This document shows, piece by piece, positions 12,951 through 24,300 of a stretch of 64,000 bases of DNA. The stretch is from Nipponacmea schrenckii. Its lineage: Eukaryota > Mollusca > Gastropoda > Lottiidae. The stretch covers positions 40,754,338 through 40,818,337 of the forward strand of contig CM060199.1 in NCBI GenBank assembly GCA_030562195.1, read 5' to 3'. Within the stretch, counting starts at the first letter, position 1, and every line of letters begins with the position of its first letter. A program made the position numbers and the translations under genes. Under the pieces are notes generated by a model that did no database searches, had not been told where the DNA came from, and saw nothing but the letters and a program-made list of their open reading frames with translations.

Positions 12951-14897
12951 ATGGCTTGCCATGACGACCATGATATTAGTATTATATCAAACGTCACGGA
13001 CATGGTGGAAGATTGCACTGATGAAGCAGACACATTAGCTCGGCATTTTGAGTTGAATTCCTGCAGACCCTCAGAGAATAGAGATTCTCTTCAAATATTT
13101 CGAGAGGCTTACGATAATTTAAAACTGTCCTATAATAATCTGTATCCAAAATTAGAACAGAAGGACAAACGAATCCGAGATTTGGAAAGTCAGTTAAACG
13201 CTTTGTCATCAAACGAATATTCCACGGACAGTTTTCTATTAGTTGATGAGCCTGAGGAACATAATACGGATGTGGGACTTTTTAAAGGTCGTATTAAGGA
13301 ACTAGAACGGAAACTGATGATTGCGGAAGCGAATATAAAATCTTTACAAGCAGAAAAATCTCAGCTAGAAACCACAGTGGCAGGATTGAAAAATAACGAT
13401 GAAAACAAGGGGAGTTTAGATCGGATGAAAAACGACTTTTTGGAAAAGAAAGTGAAGCAATTAACCGAACGTTTGGAAAAGTTTATAATGTTGGACAGTG
13501 GTAAAGACATCGAACAACAGTTAACGGAGCTCAAACATGACTCTCAGAAAACAAAGGAGGAAAATTTGACATTGGCGGTACAACTTCGTAAAGTTACAGA
13601 AGAAAACGCAAATCTTAAAAGGAATTTATATGCAAATAATAAAACTCCCACAATTCTTAGAAATGGAATATCAGGAAGTAACGGTGCTGTGTCAGTTAAT
13701 GGAGTGACGCGGGAATTAACGTCTGATCATTTGAGCGACATGTCGTTAAATGCTTCATTGCCAGCCTTAGATGAGTTAGAGAACTTGAAACATATGATTA
13801 AAAAGTTAAAGACCATCATCGAGACTCAGAATGCTTATCTTTTAAAACTAGGTGAGTTATATTACGTTTTATTGCCCTTGTTCAAAACACATTATTGCTT
13901 TTATCAGACTTTGTTCTCATTTGGCTCATCTTATAATTCCAGTTGACCCAAAAGGTTTGTCCAAGGATCAGCTGGTAGTTGTTATCCTTGTAAATTATAG
14001 TTGTTTCTTTTTTTTTGCCTTTCTATTGACTCATTTAATAATGATATATTTATTATTTGTGTAATTTCAGACAGCAACCCAGCTGTGAAGAAGATATTGA
14101 GAGATGAGAAACTTGGTTTGAGTATGAATTGTATCATTCGTTCTGGCAACACTTCAAACAGGGGGAGTAACTCCAGTGTCGATATGGTAGGAGTGAGTGA
14201 AGATGTGCATCGGCGTAGTCCAAACAGAATGTTAAGTAACGCCAAGTTGATTCCCAATGATTCACCGTTTGGCAGCAACAGCCAACTCAAGGTGGAATTA
14301 CCAGAACTTGAACAATATGACAATCTGGAATTGCAGCCTGTAAGGAATTTACGTCAATATCAATCAAAATCACAGTCGGAAGTCATCAGTCGTATGAACG
14401 ATATGGGGAGGGATAATCACAGACGGCCATCTCAGACTCTCAGAAGCACCAATTCAGCTCCGATATTTGTTAAAGAGTCGGCTATGGTTCCATTATCTGG
14501 TTCCCAAAGAGGATCAGTGTATGGATACGAGAGAGCAGATAATGGAATCGCTCCACGAACACTTCTGGATCTTGCTGGTGCAGGAGGATCATCAGGTCGT
14601 ACGTCACCGCAGCGAAATTCCCAGGAGCCAGAAAGGATACCCTCGATAAAAACATGTCCTGTTTGCAATGCAGACTATACCCATAAAAGTACTAGCGAGT
14701 TCCAAACGCATGTTTTTAATTGTGTAGACTCAGAGGATCAGCCTAACACCCTAACATGCGAGTCCGTACCCGAAAGGATTTGTCCAATGTGCAATCACTT
14801 GTTCCCACAATCCTGTCCACAGCAAGAAGTGGATAATCACGTTAATGCACATTTTGGTGAAGCACCAACAGACGCTTTTGAAATATTAAGTCCCTAA
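12951..14897 (+). CDS. AZI2/TBKBP1-like: TBK1/IKK-epsilon-binding adaptor, NAP1/SINTBAD (AZI2/TBKBP1)-like
   Basis: Two coding exons, 12951-13851 and 14071-14897, joined in phase 1 across a 219-bp GT-AG intron (donor CTAG/GTGAGT, acceptor TTTCAG), give 575 aa. The start (HDISIISN near residue 7) resembles the short acidic N-terminus of NAP1/SINTBAD (DDISIL). Residues about 45-230 are heptad-rich coiled coil. Residues about 272-310 (LENLKHMIKKLK, then QNAYLLKL before the splice, NPAVKK after it) match the TBK1-binding domain order of NAP1 (AELLRKL, then AIKK). The middle is Ser/Asn-rich and probably disordered. The C-terminus has two zinc fingers: C496-C499-H514-C518 and C538-C541-H557-H561, as in SINTBAD, TANK and TAX1BP1. 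Known family role: scaffolds that activate TBK1/IKK-epsilon in innate signalling and autophagy. No SKICH domain is visible, so TAX1BP1 is less likely. An upstream exon may exist at 12827-12880. Confidence 0.75.
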
Positions 14898-14924
14898 GTA
14901 GAGGGTCTACAGATGAAATATCGA

Positions 14925-15465
14925 GCTCCTTAGGTGAAGTGAGCTCCGTAGGTGAAGTGAGCTCCTTAGGTGAAGTGAGCTTTTTAGGTGAAGTGAGCTT
15001 CAAAGGTGAAGGATTAAATTTCAAGCTCCTAACAGTGAAATATTGAGCTCCTTAGGTGAAATGAGCTCCTTAGGTGAAGTGAGCTCCAAGGGTAAAATAT
15101 TGAGCTTCTAAGGGTGAATTATTGAGCTTCTAAGGGTGAAATATTAAGCTTCTAAGATGAAATATTGAGCTTCTAAGGGTGAAATATTGAGATTCTAAGG
15201 GTGAAATATTGAGCTCCTAGTGGTGAAATGAGCTCCTTGTGGTGAAATATTGAGTTCCTTGAGGTGAAATATTAAGCTCCTAGTGGTGAAATATTGAGCT
15301 CCTAGTGCTGAAGTATTAAGCTCCTAGTGGTGAAATATTAAGCTCCTAGTGGTGAAATATTGAGCTCCTAGTGGTGAAATATTAAGCTCCTAGTGGTGAA
15401 ATATTGAGCTCCTAGTGGTGAAATATTGAGCTTCTAAGGGTGAAATATTGAGCTCTTTCTGGTTG
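14925..15465. repeat. Minisatellite in the 3' UTR region of the TBK1 adaptor
   Basis: About 18-20-bp units built on GAGCTCCTAGTGGTGAAATA or TGAGCTCCTTAGGTGAAG, roughly 28 copies, starting about 25 bases after the stop codon. The first part uses the CTTAGGTGAAG type, the second part the CTAGTGGTGAAAT type. A candidate polyadenylation hexamer AATAAA lies downstream at about 15793, so the array is likely transcribed. Confidence 0.88.
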
Positions 15466-16429
15466 ATGTGTGGCTTTGTTTGCATCATTACTCTAACACT
15501 TGAAACTCCTATTTGTGTTTTAGATCTCAGTTTCTGTGTGATAATTTTAATGTTTCAAAGATACTTGCACATAGAAAGATAAAGAAATATTGGAAATACT
15601 ATTTAACTGTGCTATCCTATACTATCAACATTATGAATAATCATTAGAAGTGGGAGTGGTCTTGAATATTCAGTGGGATGGCCAGGACATTATAATATGT
15701 AAATTTAGTTCTTGTACCAATATTCATCAAGAATTCAGCCAATCAGGCATGTATATTTAGAAAATGACTGAAAGATCAACGTAGCAGTCTTAATAAAGAT
15801 TAAATCGGACTTGACAAATTGAAATTGTGAGTTCTTAAAAAATTCACAGGTTTAAAATAGACAAAGTGAATATACAGAGAGACCATTGTACAATGTATTT
15901 AACAATAGCTAACTCATAAAATAGTATTTAAATATAAACTCACTACTTTTTTTACTGTTTAAATGTTTCTGTGCAGCATAAAATCATCAAGTGTGAATAC
16001 TGTAGATTAAGCATTATTAGCTTAATAATTAAGATTTAGAACACAATTTTTGCCATGTAGACTCTCCAAAAATGATCAATATTAAGAATATGGATCTTAG
16101 ATCTGTCAAGTAAACTTGATTATTGCTTGTGCTACTATTCTACTACCATGTTTGGAGTCTCCAATTTGACAGACAAAGGTTTAGGTAGAGTGGCATCAGC
16201 TAAGGTGAGAATTATTTGTCCAAGTTGGCTGTATCATCAAAGGTATGTGTGTTTGTCTTTCTGAAGCTCCATTGTTAATCTTTTATTATTGATAATTTGG
16301 CAAAGGATGGTGAGGATGATTTGGTGAGGATTCAGGTAACCACCTTTCCCCAATACTCACGAACAAAGATGTCTTAATTCATTAAAAACCATACACCCCT
16401 AATAATCCGAGTGTCAGGCAAATACATCA

Positions 16430-16715
16430 ACTGGCAAATACAAGTATAGTCAACTGGCAAATACAAGTATAGTCAACTGGCAAATACAAGTATAGCCAAG
16501 TGGCAATTACAAGTATAGTCAAGTGGCAAATACAAGTATAGTCAACTGGCAAATACAAGTATAGCCAAATGGCAATTACAAGTACAGTCAACTGGCAAAT
16601 ACAAGCACAGTCAACTGGCAAATACATGTATAGTCAAGTTGCAAATACTATAGTCAGCTGGCAATTAAAAGTATAGTCAATTGGCAAATACAAGTATAGT
16701 CAACTGGCAAATACA
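16430..16715. repeat. Minisatellite, about 23-bp unit
   Basis: Units of AGTCAACTGGCAAATACAAG plus about three bases repeat about 12 times with substitutions. The minus-strand open frames here are simply the repeat read in frame. Confidence 0.9.
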
Positions 16716-17885
16716 GTCCAATAACCAAGTGAAGAGACCATATGATTGTATTAAGTAAAGAATAACAAACACCTGTTGATATAACAGTATGATTATCAGT
16801 TTATCTGTATTAATTGTAGTTTGATTTTTTATCTGTGATAATAAATAAATATTTTCAATATACAATATGTGTTAGTTGTGTTACAATCAGCATTCTGTCA
16901 AACAGAGACTCACATTCAAAATAGCTACTTCCATACTGGCTTTCTACTGGGCTGGCTTAAGACTGGAACATCCAGCCAAATGCATATTGATGTTTGTTTT
17001 ATTTGGGAAAATTGGAATAAAGAATGAGAATTACTCAACAACAGTGTCCTGTCAAACACATAATCCCACTAGAATCTGACACATTTTGAGGAAAGAAGCT
17101 GTTCATGTTACATCATATACACATGCTCTTTGATTCTAAATGTCATTAAAATATTATAAGAGCCTTTGTGGGAGCTCTTTGATCTATCATAATAGGCGTA
17201 GTTTCAATTTAATTGCATGGCCCAAAGATGTCTGAACATTGGAATTGTGTAAATTAAAGCTATCAGTGTCACAGATTATGAACAATGTTACTGATTAGCT
17301 TATCTAAGGATTCCCGTTTTCTGAGACTAAGGTATGTTTTGTCAAATGGAAGAGAGACATGTCTAATAAAGCCCAAAAAGAGAATAGATGAAAGACTGGA
17401 TTAATAACTCCCATTTAAATTATTTTATTGAATATAAAATCAAAACAAAATTCAACCCAGCCTTTTATCAACATTTCTGGTTACCTTGATCTTAAAATAA
17501 AAACAATAAACCCAGTCATGGACGGATTTCTAGAATAGAAATAATAATGATATATCTAAAACTACAAAATTGATCATAATTAAAGAAAAAATTTCAACAA
17601 CACAATCTTCTAATTCATTGGCAAATCTTTAAGCTTGTATTCTGTTTTCCCTGTGGGGGACTCCACTTCTCAACGGTGATCTGAAGCAACTATACTGCAT
17701 CTAGTGTTCACTTGGATGTGCGTTTTGTTGTTAAATATCTAACAGTTTATACTGGACGGATTATAATATCTCACTGTGTGCTCAGTGTCACTAATAATAA
17801 ATAGAAACCCATTATTAAATATTTTTCTATAGTGTAAACATAGTGTTAATAATTAACAAATATATTAGTGATATACCTGAAGCTG

Positions 17886-18142
17886 TGTGTACACTGGTAA
17901 ATAATTCAAGAAACAACTGGACAAACAAGACTATTGTATACTCATACAGAATCTTTCCAAATGTTTCCAAAAATATTGTTAGTGTATACAGGGTACAAAT
18001 TTCCTATACACATTCAACCAAAAGGGTCTTTAATTTGTATCCAAAATTGTTTCCAAGAACTACATGTTTATGTTTGGTTGTATCCGATTGTAGTCACTTG
18101 TTTTGTGTCCAGTTGTTTCCTGAAATGTTACCAGTGTACACA
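17886..18142. mobile_element. Foldback (MITE-like) element with terminal inverted repeats
   Basis: TGTGTACACTGGTAA at the left end is repeated exactly inverted at the right end, and the arms continue to match imperfectly for about 40 bases (GAAACAACTGGACA on both arms). No transposase frame. A clear target-site duplication is not visible. Confidence 0.7.
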
Positions 18143-21100
18143 AGGCTTTAATCTTTAATACTTAACAAAATATGGTATACATGAATCTGATTGGTTAATC
18201 CATCTACGTTCAAAATTCATCTTAATATTGACCAATCAGATTACTTTTCAATAAACTATTTCAAAACTTTCTATATTTACAAAACAGTGACATTAGGTTT
18301 GGCATATATATTAATACTGTAGAGATTCAGATGTCAATCAAGGCTATTGTTCCTTCTAATAACGCTTTGATGACGTCACTAATTGCAAATTTGAAGACCT
18401 GAACTTGAAAGACACTGGGTTTTCTTAAATAACAAAAATATCATTTAAATATGAATTTGTTAAATTGAAAAAAGATAAAAAAAAAGAACGGAATAAAACA
18501 GTAAAGTCAGGAATGAAAATATGACTATTTACAAATATCACAGAACTGCTGTTAGTCAAAGTGCTACCATTCTATAGTTTCCATAGCAACTTAATGGCAG
18601 TGAAGTGCTTTTGGTTCCTACTATTCTCTCTATTACTACACAACCCGCAAATTATTCTTAAAATTTTGGACATCAAATTCTGAATTTTAAATTTTACAAT
18701 TTCTTATTAATTTAACAAAATATTTTTAAAGTAAAATTTTTAAAATTGTCAAAGTACTAAACACACTCTTCATGGTGCCAGATTTCTAAAATTACTACAA
18801 TTACTGATTTTAAAAGTGAAATATAAATATTATCCCTACTAATATTTCTTCACAAAATAACATTTTGGAATATTTTCTGATGCATGAATTTTTTATCTCT
18901 CCTCTTTTTTTTGTATCTTTTACAGATTATCCACACACACTAAAACTCTATTTATCATTATTTACAGTTTATCACAGACCCTGCTCTATCTCATCCCATT
19001 TTATATGGATTTAGGGGGAAGAAAAACAAAAACAAAAAAAAACAGAATATAAAATATTTTAACAGATAATGTTGTGTTTTTCAGAAAATTTAACTGAAGA
19101 AATATTCGACCAATCTTTGTGCTTAAGGCTACTTGACTAAAACAATTTTTACTTTTCAATTTTAGAATTTAGAAGCAGTAGACGTATTCTCCAAGATTTT
19201 AGTATTCTAGTCATCTGATTGGTTAAACACTTAAACCGATCTTAAATTAGATTTATCATCCAATCAGATTATTGTGTTTTTAAAAATTTGGATTTTATCT
19301 AAGTTAAGATTTAAGATGCTAGAAGGCTATCCTCGACAGTTTGAGCTTGTAAATTGAAATCAGTATTAACTAGTATTAAATCATGAAGTTACTGAAAATA
19401 AAAGATTTTTGTGTAGGTAGGAGCCCAGTTTGTTGAAAGTTGAAGGTAGGTTTATAATGAATTCTACTGTAAATTTACTAGTAAATATGAAGCCTTAGTA
19501 ATAGTTATATTATAATTAACTGAATAGATCAAGTATAAATATTGTCTCCACATCTGAAGTCATGCTTTTGTTTTTTCTACTATTGATAATCCGCGACAAG
19601 ACACCATACTTGGTCTTATTACACTCTTACACTTAACGCATCTAATTATCCTAACCTTTAACTTGCACCTTGTTTTATCATAAATCTTTACTTTGTAACC
19701 TAGGCCAGTGCTTTTATGAGACTATGTTCTCATCACCATCTAACACTCAAATACAGCTGATTTAAAATTAATTTATCTCAAGGAAATTATAGTTAGATTT
19801 AGAATGAAGTAAAATATTCCACGGGAAATACAGGAATGTCGACAAGTTATTTTTATATGTTGGAAAACTAAAGAGCGGATGCACCTTATAGTTGACATAA
19901 CCTTGTTCCTAGCCCATTATGTGTGTGATATCAGCTTGGCTTGAGGCCGGTAAATATATATGGGTAGTACAACATGACATAGCAGCTGTTTTCATAATAA
20001 CCATGGTAAAACCTGTGTCTATAAATAACACAAGGATAGCTTCAATTTCCTTATGGTATTTACTTTCACTTTAACAAAAATTTCCATTTGAATTTTTTCT
20101 TGAACATTTTTTATGTTACTAAAATTTGCTTTTCATTTCCTCTGTAAAATACTCATCAGGCCAATTATTGACGAAACTTTAATATTTGAAAAACAATCAG
20201 GATAAAGTTGGTAATATAATAATAAACATCCTACCAATATTTCTTTATCAGTTTTACGTTAATTCAGCTAGTTCTTTATTTTTTATAAAAAATATCAAAC
20301 TTTGATTCTTGCTATTCCCTCAACCCTTGTAAGATATTGTGAACTAATTGATTATTGATTAATTATTGTTCTAGATCTTATAATTATTATTGAATTTTGA
20401 TAAAACATTAAAATTCTTGATAATATTTAAACCCTCGTGTTGTTTCAACTCGATTTTTTTCTTCAAATTTTCATCAAAACGTCCGCAGGTTTCAACTTTT
20501 TAAAATTTGAAGTAACGAACCTGATTGGAATAGAGTACAATGACCTTATGGATTTTTATTACCATTTTTTTAAATTCTGTATCTTCTATTAATTATCTTT
20601 TTGAAGGAAAAAAAAAGGTAAAATTGAAAATGAACACTTCATAGACGTCTTTGGGGGGGAAGAATTTGTAAGGATACTGTAACCAAAGAAACATTACAAC
20701 TGTAATGATACAAAGTTCAACAAAAACCAAGGAAACAAACAAATAAATAAATAAATATATAAATAAACTCAATAGATGATTCACCTCTATAAAAAATGAT
20801 AATATGAATGATAAATAGAAATAACGAAAAGAAATATACACCCAGTGTCTTCAAATATTAATCTTAATTAACTGCTGGGATTGACTTTTGAAGCATTTTT
20901 TAACTTAATTGGTAGATATTTGATAAGTAGGCTAATTGTATATATTTATTGAGGTAATGGAGCACCATCATACCTTAACTTCAAATGAGCGTTCAAATGT
21001 ATTTAATAAAGGTTAAATTAACACAGCTGGAATTTTGAATTATAAAACTGAAGCAGATGGAGGGACGCTCATTAATATGCGCATAATTTATACATAATCT

Positions 21101-21153
21101 AACAATCATTGTCACTCTGATTCAATATTTACAAAATAAATTTACAAAACAAT

Positions 21154-21311
21154 TTACAATAAAACACAAAATGTAGAGGATTTTTGTTTGTGTCCATCTC
21201 GAGAACTATTGGAACTATCGGAACTATGAGATGAAGAATGTGATACAGCTGATTTAGGCGCTGGTTTTGATTTCTGTTTTTTCTTTCCATCTGGTACATC
21301 ATCATCATCAT
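21154..21311 (-). CDS. KIF28: Last KIF28 exon with polyacidic/Ser linker and CAAX box
   Basis: The exon enters in phase 1 after GAGAAAG of the preceding exon. It encodes five Asp, a Lys-rich stretch (GKKKQKSK), a run of about 15 Ser/His, and ends SSTFCVLL then TAA. Cys is the fourth residue from the end, followed by V-L-L, a canonical CAAX box; X = Leu favours geranylgeranyltransferase I, as in CDC42. The phase is fixed because the upstream exon is open in only one frame and the other two frames of this exon would require a different donor. Confidence 0.9.
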
Positions 21312-24300
21312 CTAAAACAAAATGAATATTTATTAAGATTTATAGTTATTTAGATGAGACAATAAACTGAAGCCTGGTGTGCTAGAGGCTGTGCACGTTA
21401 AAGATCCCCCGAGAGTTGTAAAATAGAGTAGGGTAGAGTAATGTTGCTGTCCTGGAAAAATTTCCCTCAATGCACTCTGCATGGCGTGCCCGTCTTCATT
21501 AGCCCATTAGGTGCAGAAGAGTAGGATGTGAAAATTCATTCATTTTCATTATAACTTGGCAGTATAAATAACTTTCTTTGCTATGTCCATGCTGCATATC
21601 ATCCCCCTGTAAGTTTACACGCAGCACTGCGATATCCTTTTCATCACATGTAATTGAGACTTTTCTTTGGTTAGCTTCAACAATTGCAAAACAATCGTTC
21701 TTTATGCTTCTAGACATTTATTTATATGCATAAAGACCAGGGCTGGTGATTTGGCCATATACACCGGACATGTTTGTTTGCTCTTCTAAAATGACTGGTA
21801 TATTAAAGACTGATAAAAATAAAATTGTTACCATGAAAACTGTTAATACACAGTTTTCTAAATGATGTGAAGGTTAATAGCACAGTTGGTCAATTCTTTA
21901 ATAAGCATGATTTCAAACTCATTCACGATATATATATAAATATGGGATCAAGTTATAAAATGCAAATAAGCTCATGTTATTAAAATTTCAGCCACGACAC
22001 ACAACTTACTGGAGGAGGTGAGATACAGGTAGGGGGGCTAGAGAAGTTTTATTTAAACGTGTATGACCGCCAGCAACATGGCCATGGTTTTATACTTTCT
22101 CTAACCTCAATAACTTCTACGTTTTCAAACTCATCTAAAATATAGGAGCCACCATTTCAATATATTTTCAAAGTGTGATTGTGAGTAAGATCGATTCTAT
22201 AGCCCTAACGTCTACATTTTAACAGATTTCAACTCTCACTTAAGTCAGATGAAGTTTCCAGATAAGTTCTTGACTGAGCCCAATTCTATACAAATCATTC
22301 CCCCAAAAGACATGTTACTAATCTCCATCCTACCAAAAGACATTGAGTGAGCTCTATCCTACCTGAGGAACTTTTTACTGAGCAATTATTTTCACCTACA
22401 ACGAAACCACCCCAAAGACCTATGATATTGTGCTTAAGCCCTACCCCACTGAAACAAACGGAGATTTAAGTCCTACTTTTCTGCACCTAATGGACTAATA
22501 AAGATGCCCCCTCCCCCCTTTAAAGGGTCGTGGTCGTAAGTTGAAATACTACAAATTTCAAGAAGTCATGTGGGACGTACCAATCATTTACCTTTCTCCT
22601 TCTCTATCAACTTTAAACATTTCTCAGCCTGATCGTGGGTCTGGGCGTGGTAAATATCTTTAATAAGTTGTGTTGATATTTTCTTTTTGGAATGTTGATC
22701 CGCTAGCTCTAACATTCTAGCCATGGCACTCTGTAGATAAATAAAACCCACTATTAGTTTTGTGTGATATAGTGCAGAGTGATTTCTGAAGAACAGACAA
22801 ATACTGAAGCTTTTGACCTGCAGCCACTGGAATTTATGTCACTTGTGGAAGATTGAAGGTTTATAACTTACTATCTTTTGTTGCATTTGTTCTTGTCTTT
22901 TTTCCAACATGGCTACCTTCATCATAAATTTTACTTTATCTGAGTCAAACACCTGGAAACAGAAATTATAAACAGTTTGTTAATTTCACTGCTCGTTGGA
23001 CATAAATATTAAAATCAAACAAAATAAGCATCAGTCTAAGAAGAGATACCTAATTCATTGCAATATGAAGATAAAAATAAACTGAATCAGGGTCATCGGC
23101 CTATCACACACCACTCGAGATAAGAATTCACGTCCGACATTTTCAACGTATCCAAGCAAATGAAGTCATGACGTAAAGAACCAACGCTCTAACAAGAGAG
23201 AAAGAGAGCATACCTTTGTATTGGTATTAGCAGCTGAGACCTGACCCTTTCTTAAAGCATCAGACAGAATGGCATCCTTGGTGTTGACTTTCTTCTTTGT
23301 TTTTGGTGGCTTTTGTTTCCCCCAGATCTGTACCATGATGGCACTTTCAGACAAGTATTGTACAATCTAGATAAACAGGAATATGGCAGGTTATAGGATG
23401 ATTTGTACAAATCAAGGAATGGAACCAATAGAGCATGATTAAAACAATAAGTATTAAAATGCTCTTTAAAATCAACCATTTAGTATTTTCACATTATTTG
23501 ATTTAATTGAAATGATTTTAGAGAATCAGGAGTTCACAGATTTCAGTTAAAATATATTCAAAAGAATCATTTAATCATTATCTCCTCTGAATTTATTTAG
23601 AATAGATAAGAATGGTCTAGAAGGCTTTATATCAACATGTTATCTATACCATTACATCAGGGGCAGGTTTATTCTCAAATTTAATCTAATCATTGTTTTC
23701 GATCTATTGATTTTATACAGGAAAATAATTTCCTGAGTACCATCCTTCACTATTATGTGGCCCTGCTACAACCTTACTCCTAAACATTCATAAAAATGCC
23801 TCTAACCATAACTTTAACTGAGATCGAGATTTTATCATCCAACTTACGTCTTGATCAGCTTTACCAAGATTGATAACTCGAGAATGTTTCCAGTCTGGAT
23901 TCATGGTATCTTTAATTGGTTTACTACATGTATACTTATCTTCATGATATACCACATACTTTACATACATATCCTACAAATATCACAATATTCAAATATC
24001 AAGTAACCAAATAGTGATTTTTCAAATTTAATTTTAATTAACATGAATAATAATCAAAGGTTACAAAATAAAATACGGGAAATAAAAACAAGCATAGCTT
24101 ATTTTGATCTATTTCCCTGAAAAAAAGTGATATCACAAAAACAACCAAAATTACCACAAATGCAATCAATAATTACAGTCCAAATAAAATTTAATTAATA
24201 AATTAACTGCACGAAGCACAGCTTCATTTGATCGCTTATTTATTTTTGACCATGATATTTGCAGTATACAAATAAAGGTTGTGTGCAGCAATTGATTTAC

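Larger units (their letters stand above)
15466..21153. other. Intergenic region between convergent genes
   Basis: Lies between the 3' ends of the TBK1 adaptor (+) and KIF28 (-). It holds a minisatellite (16430-16715), a foldback element (17886-18142) and several ATCTGATTGGT/ACCAATCAGAT inverted pairs (18184-18243, 19205-19272). No gene is supported. The open frames at 16876, 17843 and 20593 are repeat-derived or low complexity. Confidence 0.5.
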
